From positions 1 to 64,000 of the forward strand of contig NZ_LZLY01000158.1 of NCBI RefSeq assembly GCF_001673535.1: a stretch of DNA of 64,000 nt, in the 5' to 3' direction. The number at the start of each line of letters is the position of its first letter. Positions within the stretch are counted from its first letter, which is position 1. The DNA comes from Mycobacterium sp. 1081908.1 (GTDB taxonomy: Bacteria; Actinomycetota; Actinomycetes; Mycobacteriales; Mycobacteriaceae). The notes below the pieces were generated by a model, which saw only the letters and a list, made by a program, of their open reading frames with translations, ran no database searches and was not told the origin of the DNA. Of the stretch, positions 16,664 to 25,585 are shown piece by piece. The position numbers and the translations under genes were made by a program.

Positions 16664-17682
16664 GTCCGACCGGCGAGCGTCGGCTTGTCGATCCAGGGCT
16701 TGCCCTCGCACTCCAGCGCCGCGATATCGGCGTCCACCATGAGCCGCGCCAGATCGCCGGTGTGCACCGACGCGGTCCAGCCGAGCGTCTCGGCGGCCTT
16801 CGACGCATCGCCGATCAGCGCGTCCACCTCAGTGGGCCGCAGGTAGCGCTCGTCGAACTTGATGTGCTTCTCCCAATCCAGTCCGGCATGCTCGAATGCC
16901 TCCTGGGCGAACTCGCGCACGGTGTAGCCGCGCCCCGTCGCAAGTACGAAGTCCTCCGGCTCGGGCGCCTGCAGCATCCGCCACATGCCTTCGACGTACT
17001 CCGGCGCGTATCCCCAGTCGCGGACCGCATCCAAATTGCCCATGAACAGCTCGGACTGAACACCCGCCTTGATGCGGGCCACGGCCCGGGTGATCTTGCG
17101 GGTCACGAACGTCTCACCGCGCCTTGGGGATTCGTGGTTGAACAAGATGCCGTTGACCGCGAACAAACCGTACGCTTCCCGGTAGTTGCGGGTTGCCCAG
17201 TACGAGTAGACCTTCGCCGCGCCGTACGGCGAGCGCGGATAGAACGGCGTCAGTTCGTTCTGCGGTGGCGGCGACGCGCCGAACATCTCCGACGAGGACG
17301 CCTGATAGAAGCGGCAGTGCACCTTGGAAAGCCGGACGGCTTCGAGCAGTCGCATGGATCCCATGCCGGTTGTGTCGCCCGTATGCACGGGTTCGTCGAA
17401 GCTGACGCGCACGTGCGACTGCGCCGCGAGGTTGTACACCTCGTCGGGTTCGATGGTGCTGAGCAACGTAACCAGGCGGGTTCCATCAATGAGGTCCCCG
17501 TAATGCAGGAACAAGCGCGCATTGGGGTCGTGCGGATCGACATAGAGGTGATCGATCCGGGACGTGTTGAACGTGGAGGCTCGGCGTATCAGCCCGTGGA
17601 CCTCATAGCCCTTGCTGAGCAGCAGTTCCGCCAGATAGGAACCGTCCTGCCCGGTGATTCCGGTTATCAGGGCTCGCTTCAT
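16660..17682 (-). CDS. gmdA: GDP-mannose 4,6-dehydratase
   Basis: ATG at 17682 after GGGGATCC; 340 aa. KRALITGITGQDGSYLAELLL is the signature N-terminus, followed by the NADPH/tetramer loop RRASTFNTSRIDHLY, YNLAAQSHVRVSF, SSSEMFG, the catalytic SPYGAAK and FNHESPRRGETFVTRK. This is a complete, canonical Gmd. It dehydrates GDP-D-mannose to GDP-4-keto-6-deoxymannose, the precursor of GDP-fucose made by the next gene. First gene of gmd-fcl-fkbM-GT2, all overlapping or nearly so. Its upstream DNA is partly duplicated at 8674-8708. Confidence 0.95.
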   Translation of the reverse strand: MKRALITGITGQDGSYLAELLLSKGYEVHGLIRRASTFNTSRIDHLYVDPHDPNARLFLHYGDLIDGTRLVTLLSTIEPDEVYNLAAQSHVRVSFDEPVHTGDTTGMGSMRLLEAVRLSKVHCRFYQASSSEMFGASPPPQNELTPFYPRSPYGAAKVYSYWATRNYREAYGLFAVNGILFNHESPRRGETFVTRKITRAVARIKAGVQSELFMGNLDAVRDWGYAPEYVEGMWRMLQAPEPEDFVLATGRGYTVREFAQEAFEHAGLDWEKHIKFDERYLRPTEVDALIGDASKAAETLGWTASVHTGDLARLMVDADIAALECEGKPWIDKPTLAGRT

Positions 17683-18113
17683 CGGATCCCCACGCGTCCC
17701 ATGGTGGCGTCTCGCTCCTCGTTGTGCCATAACGACGGCTCACTGTCGCCTCATAGTAGATGTCGAGGGCAGCCAGACGTTGAGCAACGGCCATGCTCGT
17801 CCGACCGGCTAGGTGTCGTGGATCATGTTGTTGCCCGCGGTGGTAGGAATGCGTTGCTGCCATAAGCGCAGTTGGCGGCCTTGTGGTGATATTTAGGGCG
17901 TGGGCTCGGGAGCGCCCCCCATCGCGGTGGCCGTGGCGTAGGTTGTCATCGTTCTGGTTTTCCTGCCGGCGGATGTGCAGAAGACTCCTGGGAGGTTCTT
18001 TACCGTGTCCAACCTGCGCCGACCTCGAGATGCTGATCGGGGCCGATGAAGGGTAGTACCTTACACAGATCGCCGCACTCACCGCGGGACGCCGAAGCGG
18101 GTGAGGAGAGGAA
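17683..18113. promoter_or_regulatory. 431-bp divergent intergenic region between two gmd-type genes
   Basis: Both flanking genes read outward, so promoters for each must lie here, but I cannot place -10/-35 elements with confidence. The end near gmd (17737-17771) is the sequence repeated at 8674-8708. GAGGAGAGGAA at 18103-18113 is the ribosome site for the rightward gene. No protein-coding gene is supported. Confidence 0.45.
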
Positions 18114-19076
18114 ATGAGAGCCCTCATTTGCGGCATTTCGGGCCAGGATGGCGCCTATTTGGCGCAGCTCCTGCTGGACAAGGGATACGAAGTATTTGGC
18201 ACCTCGCGCGACGCGCAGGTCGGTGGATTCCCAAACCTGGTCCGACTCGGAGTCCGTGATCGCGTGCAGCTGGAGTCCATGGCGACCAATGATTTTCGCA
18301 GCGTGCTGAACGTGCTCCGCAGGACCGACCCCGACGAGATCTACAACGTGGCCGGGCAGAGCTCCGTCGGCCTGTCATTCGAGCAGCCGGTCGAGACGCT
18401 CGAGAGCATCGCCGTGGGCACGGTCAATCTGCTCGAAGCGATTCGCTTTCTGGACAAGCCGATCCGGTTCTACAACGCGGGGTCGAGCGAATGTTTCGGA
18501 GACACCGGCGGACTCGCGGCCAACGAGGACACACCGTTCCGCCCCTGCAGCCCCTATGCGGTGGCCAAGGCGTCGGCTCACTGGCTGGTCGCGAACTACC
18601 GAGTCGCCTACGGGCTGCACGCGAGCACCGGACTCTTGTTCAATCACGAATCCCCGCTGCGTCCCGAGCGCTTCGTGACGAAGAAGATCGTGGCGGCGGC
18701 CGTCCGCATCGCCAGGGGCGAGCGCTCGCGCCTCACCCTGGGCAACATTGCGATCAAGCGGGATTGGGGGTGGGCCCCAGAATACGTTGACGCGATGTGG
18801 CGCATGCTTCAACAGCCCACCGGATCGGATTTTGTGATCGCGACGGGGGAGAGCCACACCCTGGAGGAGTTCGCGGCGACCGCCTTCGCCGCGGTCGGCC
18901 TCGATTGGCGTGAGCACACGGATCTTTCGGTGGGACTCCGGCGCCCTTCGGATCTTGCCGAAGGGTTAGGCGATGCCTCTAGGGCACGCAACACCCTCGG
19001 CTGGTCGGCGACTTACACAATGCGCGACGTGGTCAAGGCCATGGTCGAGGCCGAGTCGGCGCGGGCTGAGGGCTAG
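18114..19076 (+). CDS. GDP-mannose 4,6-dehydratase-like enzyme, short form
   Basis: ATG at 18114 behind a strong GAGGAGAGG site; 320 aa. RALICGISGQDGAYLAQLLL, YNVAGQSSVGLSF, GSSECFGD, the catalytic SPYAVAK and FNHESPLRPERFVTKK identify the Gmd family. It lacks the RRASTFN loop of the canonical enzyme at 16660 and has TSRDAQVGGF instead, as in shorter Gmd-like proteins of polysaccharide clusters. No dedicated reductase is adjacent, so its product may be shared with the fcl enzyme or lead to a different 6-deoxyhexose. Its stop overlaps the following GT4 start by one base. Confidence 0.85.
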   Translation: MRALICGISGQDGAYLAQLLLDKGYEVFGTSRDAQVGGFPNLVRLGVRDRVQLESMATNDFRSVLNVLRRTDPDEIYNVAGQSSVGLSFEQPVETLESIAVGTVNLLEAIRFLDKPIRFYNAGSSECFGDTGGLAANEDTPFRPCSPYAVAKASAHWLVANYRVAYGLHASTGLLFNHESPLRPERFVTKKIVAAAVRIARGERSRLTLGNIAIKRDWGWAPEYVDAMWRMLQQPTGSDFVIATGESHTLEEFAATAFAAVGLDWREHTDLSVGLRRPSDLAEGLGDASRARNTLGWSATYTMRDVVKAMVEAESARAEG

Positions 19077-20173
19077 TGAAAGTCGCGTTCGACCACCAGA
19101 TCTTCGCGCAGCAGCGCTATGGCGGCGTTTCCCGGTACTTCTTCGAGCTGGCCAGTCGCCTACCGAGTGACACCGTGTCGGACGTGTCTATCATCGCGCC
19201 GCTGTACATCAACAGCTATCTGGCGGTGGAACCGGCGCGTGCGACCGTTCGGGGCAGATATGTGCCTTACACGTCCAAAAGCATCGCGCGCGTCGTCGAC
19301 GTGGTGAACCGTTTCGCCGTGCCAGTGGCGTGGCGAGGAATCGACCCGGACATCGTGCACGAGACCTATTTCGCCACGAAGCCGGTCGGTAAGGGCCGGC
19401 GCCGGGTGGTGACGGTCTACGACATGATCTACGAGCTTTTCGCCGACGAGTTTCCCGACGCCGAACAGGTCACCGCCGCCAAGCGCGCCGCGGTCGATCG
19501 GGCCGATCACGTGATCTGCATTTCGGAGACGACGCGGCGCGACCTCGTGCGCCTTCTCGGTGTCGATCCTGCACGGACAAGTGTTGTGCACCTTGGCTAC
19601 TCGATGACGACTGAGACGGGCATGACGGAGGCGGACGGCGGTAAACCCCGGTCCACGCTCCTCTACGTGGGACATCGCAGGGGATACAAGAACTTCACGA
19701 CTGTCTTGCGGGCGTACGCGAGCTCTGCGGTGCTGCGGGACTTCGAGCTCATCGCCTTCGGTGGAAATCCGCCACTGCCCGAGGAGGAAGAGGAACTCGC
19801 CCGGCTCGGCATCGCCGGTAGGGTGCGCTTCGAATCCGGGTCCGACGGGGAGCTGGCAGCACGCTATCGGGAAGCAGCGGCATTCGTATATCCGTCGAGG
19901 TATGAGGGCTTCGGCATTCCTCCGCTCGAAGCGATGAGCCACGGCTGCCCGGTCGTGTGTAGTAATGCGGGCTCGATCCCCGAGGTGGTCGGGGACGCCG
20001 GCTTATATTTCGAGCCGGACGACGTCGAGCAGTTGCGGGCGACACTGGAGCGCGTTGCGACGACCGAAGGATTGCAGACGGAACTGCGGACGCGGGGTTA
20101 CGCGCGGCTCACCGCGTTCTCCTGGGAAAAGTGCGCGACCGAGACGGCCCGGATCTATCGCAGTCTCAGCTGA
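19076..20173 (+). CDS. GT4 family glycosyltransferase
   Basis: GTG at 19076 overlaps the previous TAG by one base; 365 aa. GT-B fold: the N-terminal lobe contains FAQQRYGGVSRYFFEL and VVTVYDMIYE, the linker has ADHVICISETTRRDL, and the C-terminal lobe has LLYVGHRRGYKNF, FVYPSRYEGFGIPPLEAMSHG (the GT4 E-x7-E signature) and SIPEVVGDAGLYF. Retaining mechanism expected. Being translationally coupled to a Gmd-like enzyme suggests it uses a GDP-deoxysugar donor, but this is inference. Confidence 0.9.
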   Translation: MKVAFDHQIFAQQRYGGVSRYFFELASRLPSDTVSDVSIIAPLYINSYLAVEPARATVRGRYVPYTSKSIARVVDVVNRFAVPVAWRGIDPDIVHETYFATKPVGKGRRRVVTVYDMIYELFADEFPDAEQVTAAKRAAVDRADHVICISETTRRDLVRLLGVDPARTSVVHLGYSMTTETGMTEADGGKPRSTLLYVGHRRGYKNFTTVLRAYASSAVLRDFELIAFGGNPPLPEEEEELARLGIAGRVRFESGSDGELAARYREAAAFVYPSRYEGFGIPPLEAMSHGCPVVCSNAGSIPEVVGDAGLYFEPDDVEQLRATLERVATTEGLQTELRTRGYARLTAFSWEKCATETARIYRSLS

Positions 20174-20288
20174 GGGCAGCCACAACCTCGAGCGGGCGGG
20201 CCGCTCGTCCGTGATTTTCGCGCCGGCTTACCGGCGCTGCGTGCTACGGTTCAGCCCTCATCCTGATTGGCAACGCGCAGGGGGGATC

Positions 20289-20513
20289 TTGAGGACCGGC
20301 AGGCTCGGAAACTCCTATTTCACCTTCATTGACCTGCAATCTTGGCGGCGGCGAAAGGGGCGGGCACTCCCCGGCCGCAGATGGCAGCTCGGAATCGAAC
20401 GGCCATCCATCCGCATCAAGTTCTACGCATATTTCCGTATCGCATATCCCCGAATCTGGCGCGACCCGATCGGCCAAGAGCGATACCCAGAGGCGACGTC
20501 GACCGAGTCGTAG
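20289..20513 (+). CDS. Possible small basic protein (74 aa), hypothetical
   Basis: An open frame from TTG 20289 to TAG 20513 follows CAGGGGGGAT, a ribosome site much like that of the TTG-started UDP-glucose dehydrogenase gene. The product (contains LGNSYFTFIDLQSWRRRKGR and RIAYPRIWRD) is rich in Arg, Tyr and Ile, unlike typical frame-shadow peptides of GC-rich DNA. A small gene (Rv1519) occupies a nearby position in M. tuberculosis, but I cannot confirm homology. The remaining bases of the 20174-20628 gap show nothing else. Confidence 0.35.
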   Translation: MRTGRLGNSYFTFIDLQSWRRRKGRALPGRRWQLGIERPSIRIKFYAYFRIAYPRIWRDPIGQERYPEATSTES

Positions 20514-20628
20514 ATCACATCGCCTGCGCCCGGTCGTCGCGGCCCAACCGCGCAGAACCCGTCAGGAGCGGAACGAACGAATTCGCCGGTAACGCCACGG
20601 GATACGCGACTGCAAGGTAGCGTCCTCA

Positions 20629-21396
20629 ATGATGTGGGCCTTACTGGTGGTAGCCGGCTTGGGGATGGCGATCGATCCCGTGCGGCTGGGGCTTGCCGTC
20701 GTGATGGTGTCCCGACGGCGCCCCATGCTGAACCTGTTCGCTTTCTGGCTGGGCGGCATCGCATCGGGTGTCGCCATCGCGACAATTGTGTTGCTAGGCC
20801 TGCGCGACGTCGCGTTGGCGGCCATTCGAGCCGCCTCTTCCGCTATTGCGGAGGTCAGGTCAGCGGTCGTCATCTTCTCCGGCGCACGCCTCATGATCAC
20901 CGTCGGCGTGCTCTCGCTGGTGATTCTGGCGGTCATGTTGGCCCGCGAACGGGCGGCGGCTCGGGTCGCTGTGGGGCCGCCGACTATTGGCGGCGGCAAC
21001 ACTGCAGTCCTGGTGGAGGACGAGCGCCCGAAGAGCAGATTCGCGCGCCTCGGCGCGCGCACCCACGAGATGCTGAGCGGCGATGCGCTCTGGCCGGCGT
21101 TTGTGGTCGGCGCGGCATCGACTTTCCCCCCCTACGAGGGTGTGATTTTGCTTACCTTCATCATGGCCTCGGGCACGGGCATCTTCACCCAGTTCTCCGT
21201 CTTCATCGTGTTCACGTTTATGGTGCTTGCGGTCGTCGAGATTCCCCTGGTCAGCTACTTGGTAATGCCTGAGAAGACTTTGGCGCTGATGCTGAAGATC
21301 CAGACCTGGCTGCTGACTTACCGTATGAAGATCACCCAAGCCATACTCGGCATTGGGGGGGTCGCATGGGTGACGCAGGGTATCGCCGCTCTCTGA
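20629..21396 (+). CDS. Gap/Sap-type integral membrane protein (glycolipid export accessory)
   Basis: 255 aa with ATG codons at 20629 and 20632. Six hydrophobic helices are visible: about 3-25, 34-60, 80-104, 150-175, 180-210 and 235-253, with a polar loop around residues 105-145. MAIDPVRLGLAVVMVSRRRPMLNLFAFWLGG matches the GPL/sulfolipid-addressing protein family (Gap in M. smegmatis glycopeptidolipid export, Sap in sulfolipid); size and position fit Rv1517. Such proteins help MmpL transporters move glycolipids across the inner membrane, so it probably works with the MmpL12-like protein in LOS export. Confidence 0.8.
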   Translation: MMWALLVVAGLGMAIDPVRLGLAVVMVSRRRPMLNLFAFWLGGIASGVAIATIVLLGLRDVALAAIRAASSAIAEVRSAVVIFSGARLMITVGVLSLVILAVMLARERAAARVAVGPPTIGGGNTAVLVEDERPKSRFARLGARTHEMLSGDALWPAFVVGAASTFPPYEGVILLTFIMASGTGIFTQFSVFIVFTFMVLAVVEIPLVSYLVMPEKTLALMLKIQTWLLTYRMKITQAILGIGGVAWVTQGIAAL

Positions 21397-21420
21397 TAGC
21401 GGACTAAGGGCATCGCATCG

Positions 21421-22395
21421 GTGAATCCCGGCCAGGCTGACGATCCGCCGGTGAACCCGCAGGTCTCGGTGTGTGTGCCGATGTACAACAACGCCGCCAC
21501 CATCGAACGTTGCCTGCGCAGCATCCTGGACCAGGACGGTGTCGAGTTCGAGATCATCGTCGCCGACGACGATTCCTCGGACGACGGCGCCGCCGTCGCC
21601 GCCGCGCTGCTGCGGCCCGGGGACCGGCTGGTCAAGAACCGGCCCCGCCTCGGCCTCAACGGGAACCACAACAAATGCCTGGAGCTGGCGCGCGGCACCT
21701 GCGTCCAGTTCGTGCACGGCGACGACTGGCTGCTTCCCGGCGCCCTGGCGACGCTCGCGCGCTGCTTCGAGGACCCGGCGGTCGGGCTCGCGTTCGCGCC
21801 CCGGCAGGTGGTGGGCGACGACGAGCGGTGGCAGCGCCGATACGGCAAGATGCACTCGCACTTCCGTAACCTGCGCGAACGCAACGACGGCCCCTCGCTG
21901 GTGCGCCAGGTCGCGCTGCGCGGCGCGAAGGAAAACTGGGTGGGCGAACCGACCTGCGTGATGTTTCGGCGCCAGCTGGCACTCGACGCGGGCGGCCTGC
22001 GCACCGACATCTACCAGCTCGTCGACGTGGAGTTCTGGTTGCGCCTGATGCTGCGATCGACCGTTTGCTTTGTGCCACGGGAACTGTCGGTGCGCAGCCA
22101 CATGAAGGGGACCGAAACCACGCACCTGATGAAGTCCCGCGGCTACCTGCTCGATCAGCTGCGCATTCTCAGTTGGCTGGCCGTCGATCCGGCGTCGCCT
22201 CGCTCGATCCGAATCCTCGCACGACTCTGGTGGTTTCCCGCGTGGCTGGCGCTGGTCGTGGAGATCGCGGCCTTCGGGCCGCAGCGCGCGTCGCATCTGA
22301 AGACCTTGGCGGGGGCGCCTTTTCGCGAGTTTTCCCGCGCTCGCGCGCTAGCCGTGGATCTCCGCGGCCAGGCCGAATTCGTCCAACGTGCGTGA
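21421..22395 (+). CDS. GT2 family glycosyltransferase (Rv1520-like)
   Basis: GTG at 21421, 324 aa. VSVCVPMYNNAATIERCLRSI and IIVADDDSSDDG open the GT-A domain; FVHGDDWLLPGAL has the metal-binding acidic pair, and YQLVDVEFWLRLML the acceptor-side motif. A hydrophobic C-terminal segment (WWFPAWLALVVEIAAFG) suggests membrane attachment. In M. tuberculosis the matching gene Rv1520 also precedes fadD25. The last 48 bp overlap the end of the convergent acyltransferase gene. Confidence 0.87.
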   Translation: MNPGQADDPPVNPQVSVCVPMYNNAATIERCLRSILDQDGVEFEIIVADDDSSDDGAAVAAALLRPGDRLVKNRPRLGLNGNHNKCLELARGTCVQFVHGDDWLLPGALATLARCFEDPAVGLAFAPRQVVGDDERWQRRYGKMHSHFRNLRERNDGPSLVRQVALRGAKENWVGEPTCVMFRRQLALDAGGLRTDIYQLVDVEFWLRLMLRSTVCFVPRELSVRSHMKGTETTHLMKSRGYLLDQLRILSWLAVDPASPRSIRILARLWWFPAWLALVVEIAAFGPQRASHLKTLAGAPFREFSRARALAVDLRGQAEFVQRA

Positions 22396-23694
22396 GACGT
22401 CCTCGCGCAGCGCGGTTTGGGAGTTCGTCCGGCCGCCCAGGTAGGCGTTGACCGCCAGGAAGATCTTTCCGTGCACCCGCCCCGAAGCGACGAACAGCTG
22501 GCCACCCATGCGTTCGAGGGCGCGCCGGTTGATGCCCGGTTCGATCAGCCGCCCGGAGGTGTAGTCGGCCTCGGTTCCGTCCGGGCGGTTCGTCGCGGGG
22601 GGCATGTCCCCGACGTTGGAGCACCCGATCGGAAGGCTGGCGGCGCCCAATCCCATCCCCGCCGCGCGCCGCGCGGCCCATTTCGGCGCCAGCGATGCCA
22701 GCGGAAGCGGCCCCAGCAGCTCCGCGGTGATCTCCGTCAGGTCGGCGAACGCCTGCTTGAACTTGAGCCGGACCTCGCCGAGGTCGGAGGACAGGTGCGC
22801 CGGGTCGACGGAAATGGTGGGGAACACCACCGCATTGCCACGGGTGTCGTCCTCGGTGCGGTCGCTGACCGGGAACGCCAGCGTGACCGTCCCGTCGTCG
22901 CAGACGCGCCCCATTCGCGCGCCGAGCCTGCCCGCGAATCCAGCCAGTAGCGTGAAGCTGTTTCCGCCAATGCCTTTCGCGCACGCGTCCCAGGAAGCCA
23001 CGTCGACGTAGGCCGTCAGATAGGGCACCGCGACGGGCGGGTCGTGGGCAGCCCTGCGCGGCGAAGGCGGTGACGACGTCATCGAGGCGACGACGTCCTT
23101 GCGCCGGTGCCGGGCGATGCGCACCGTGGCCGCCACCGCCCGTGCCAGCTCGGGAGCCGACGCGATCGTTTGCCGGGCGTCCCGCAGCGCGGCCCGCCCG
23201 CGGCGGCGCGAACCGCGGTGCGGGTAGCCCAGGTGGCGCGTCCGTCCCGTCGCCGCGTCCGAGATCGCCTGCAGGATGCCGAGCCCGTCGACGAGGGTGT
23301 GCGACGTCGTCAGGCAAACCGCGGTCCCCCCGTCATCGAGGGGGAGGACGCCGATGTGCCAGCCGGGTCCGTATTCGGGATCCAGGGGCAGGCACGCCCG
23401 CTCGTGGAGCCACGCGTTCAGATCCGCGCGGGGGCGCGGTGTTTCGGCGATATCGATGTCTTCGGGCCCCCGGGAGACGACCCACCGGTCACGCGCGAAG
23501 GGCAGCGGGGAGGGCTCGACCAGCCGCCCCAGCAACCCGTATCCGAGATTTCGGTGAAACCGGCGCAAACCGTCGATGTTTGCGGGGCGGTTGTAAACCC
23601 AGTTGAACTGCACGTGCGCCCCGTAGCCAAGCGCCCGCAGACCAAGGAACGACGCCTGGTCCATGTGTGCGAGTCGATTGTCCACCGCGTACAC
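22348..23694 (-). CDS. Condensation-fold acyltransferase (HxxxDG), PapA/WS-DGAT-related
   Basis: GTG start at 23694 (a second GTG lies three codons in); 448 aa. The catalytic HxxxDG motif is SHTLVDG with His132 and Asp136; the distant DFGWG-like region is less clear, and GKIFLAVNAYLGG near the C-terminus suits the wax-synthase/condensation superfamily. It shows little similarity to the PapA at 33650. Lying between Rv1520- and FadD25-like genes, it probably esterifies a sugar hydroxyl in LOS with an acyl-CoA or FAAL product; this is inferred. I do not recall such a gene at this spot in M. tuberculosis. Confidence 0.7.
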   Translation of the reverse strand: MYAVDNRLAHMDQASFLGLRALGYGAHVQFNWVYNRPANIDGLRRFHRNLGYGLLGRLVEPSPLPFARDRWVVSRGPEDIDIAETPRPRADLNAWLHERACLPLDPEYGPGWHIGVLPLDDGGTAVCLTTSHTLVDGLGILQAISDAATGRTRHLGYPHRGSRRRGRAALRDARQTIASAPELARAVAATVRIARHRRKDVVASMTSSPPSPRRAAHDPPVAVPYLTAYVDVASWDACAKGIGGNSFTLLAGFAGRLGARMGRVCDDGTVTLAFPVSDRTEDDTRGNAVVFPTISVDPAHLSSDLGEVRLKFKQAFADLTEITAELLGPLPLASLAPKWAARRAAGMGLGAASLPIGCSNVGDMPPATNRPDGTEADYTSGRLIEPGINRRALERMGGQLFVASGRVHGKIFLAVNAYLGGRTNSQTALREDVSRTLDEFGLAAEIHG

Positions 23695-23808
23695 GGTAGT
23701 TTATTCGCCACCAGGGGCGGAGCGCTTTGCGCGCGGGGGAGACCGGGGGTCGTGCCGGTTGTAACCTGCCCGTTCCGGGCCGGAAATCCTTTCGACGAAG
23801 GTAGTGTG

Positions 23809-25569
23809 TTGTCCGTGGTTCAGTCATCCATACCCGCTGTGCTGCGCGAACGCGCGAGCCTGCAGCCCAACGACGCAGCGTTCACATTCCTTGATTACGA
23901 CCAGGATTGGGACGGCGTCGCACACACCCTGACGTGGTCGCAGCTATACAAGCGCGTTGTCAACCTCGGCGAACAGCTGAGGGCCGGCGCGTCGACCGGC
24001 GATCGGGCGCTCATCCTCGCCCCCAATGGACTCGATTACATCCTGGGCTTTCTCGGCGCCCTGCAGGCCGGGCTTGTCGCCGTACCGCTTTCGGTTCCCT
24101 ACGGCGGTGCGCACGACGAACGGACCATCTCGGTGCTGGCCGACACCTCGCCCGCCGTCGTCCTGACGACGTCCGCGGTCATCGACAACGTCGCCGCGTC
24201 CGTGCAGTCGCAGCAGGGGCAATCCGCGCCCACGATCGTCGAACTCGATTTGCTGGACCTGGAGACTCGGCAGCGGCCCACCGGCCCGCGGCCCCGGCCC
24301 GGCGCCATCGACGGGTCGGACTTCATCTACCTGCAGTACACGTCCGGCTCCACCCGTACGCCCGCGGGTGTCATGGTCTCGAGCAAGAACGTCTTCGCCA
24401 ACTTCGAGCAGATCATGGGCGACTTCTTCGCGCCCGAGGGCGGGGTGGCGCCTCCCGGCATGACGGTGGTGACCTGGCTGCCGCTCTACCACGACATGGG
24501 CCTGCTGTTGGGGATCATCATGCCGATCCTGGCCGGCGTACCGACGGTGCTGTCCAGCCCGGTGGGCTTTTTGCAGCGACCGGCCCGCTGGATGCACATG
24601 ATGGCCCAGCACGACTGCACGATCTCGGCCGGGCCGAACTTCGCCTACGAGCTCGCGGTGCGCAAGACCTCCGACGACGACATGGTCGGGCACGACCTCG
24701 GCGTCGTTCACACGATCCTCAACGGCAGCGAGCGCGTGCAGCCGGCGACGCTCAAGCGATTCACGGACCGGTTCGCCCCCTTCAACTTCGACCCCCGGGC
24801 GCTGCGGCCCTGCTACGGCATGGCGGAGGCCACGGTGTACATGTCGACCCGCCAGGTGGGCGACCCGCCCGAGATCGGCTATTTCGATTCCGAGAAACTG
24901 CCCGGTGGCGAGGCGGTGCGGTGTGAAAGCGGAAGCGGCACACCGCTCGTCAGTTACGGTGACCCCAAATCGATGCTGCACCGCATCGTCGACCCCGACA
25001 CCGGTCGCGAGTGCCCGGAGGGGACGGTCGGCGAGATCTGGGTGCACGGCGAGAACGTCGCCGCCGGCTATTGGCAGAAGCCGGAGGAGACCGCCCGCAC
25101 CTTCGGCGCGAAGATCGTCGAGCCGTCGCAGGGCACACCCGAGGGGCCGTGGCTGAGAACGGGCGACTCGGGCTTCTTCTCAACGGGCGAGATGTTCATC
25201 ATCGGCCGGATCAAGGACCTGTTGATCGTGTACGGGCGCAACCATTCTCCCGACGACATCGAGGCGACCATCCAGGAGATCACCGCGGGCCGTTGCGCGG
25301 CGATCGCCGTCCCCGACAAGGGCGTCGAGAAGCTGGTGGCGATCATCGAGATGAAGAAGCGCGGCGGCTCCGAGGAGGAGGCCGCGGACAAGCTGCGCGG
25401 CGTCAAACGTGAAGTGACGTCGGCGATTTCGAAGTCTCACGGCCTGAAGGTGGCGGACCTCGTTCTGGTATCGCCGGGTTCGATTCCCATCACCACCAGC
25501 GGCAAGATCCGCCGGTCGCAGTGCGTCGAGCTCTACCGGCAGGACGAGTTCGTCCGGTTGGACGGCTAG
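23809..25569 (+). CDS. fadD25: Long-chain fatty-acyl-AMP ligase, FadD25-like
   Basis: I choose TTG at 23809: GAAGG lies 8 bases before it and the protein then starts MSVVQSSIPAVLRERASLQP, as mycobacterial FAALs do; 586 aa. LQYTSGSTRTPAGVMVS is the adenylate P-loop, WLPLYHDMGLL and GPNFAYELAVRK are FAAL-type motifs, CYGMAEATVYMS is the adenine motif, and TGDSGF plus the C-terminal ITTSGKIRRSQC Lys follow. FAALs activate fatty acids as acyl-AMP and load them on a polyketide synthase, here probably Pks5. Divergent from the acyltransferase gene, 114 bp apart. Confidence 0.92.
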   Translation: MSVVQSSIPAVLRERASLQPNDAAFTFLDYDQDWDGVAHTLTWSQLYKRVVNLGEQLRAGASTGDRALILAPNGLDYILGFLGALQAGLVAVPLSVPYGGAHDERTISVLADTSPAVVLTTSAVIDNVAASVQSQQGQSAPTIVELDLLDLETRQRPTGPRPRPGAIDGSDFIYLQYTSGSTRTPAGVMVSSKNVFANFEQIMGDFFAPEGGVAPPGMTVVTWLPLYHDMGLLLGIIMPILAGVPTVLSSPVGFLQRPARWMHMMAQHDCTISAGPNFAYELAVRKTSDDDMVGHDLGVVHTILNGSERVQPATLKRFTDRFAPFNFDPRALRPCYGMAEATVYMSTRQVGDPPEIGYFDSEKLPGGEAVRCESGSGTPLVSYGDPKSMLHRIVDPDTGRECPEGTVGEIWVHGENVAAGYWQKPEETARTFGAKIVEPSQGTPEGPWLRTGDSGFFSTGEMFIIGRIKDLLIVYGRNHSPDDIEATIQEITAGRCAAIAVPDKGVEKLVAIIEMKKRGGSEEEAADKLRGVKREVTSAISKSHGLKVADLVLVSPGSIPITTSGKIRRSQCVELYRQDEFVRLDG

Positions 25570-25585
25570 TCAAAGATTCCCGAGG

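Noticed and set aside
17683..18136. Minus-strand open frame (from 18136) running through the divergent region into gmd
   Set aside because: No start signal and no recognisable sequence; the true gmd start is at 17682 and the rightward gene begins at 18114.
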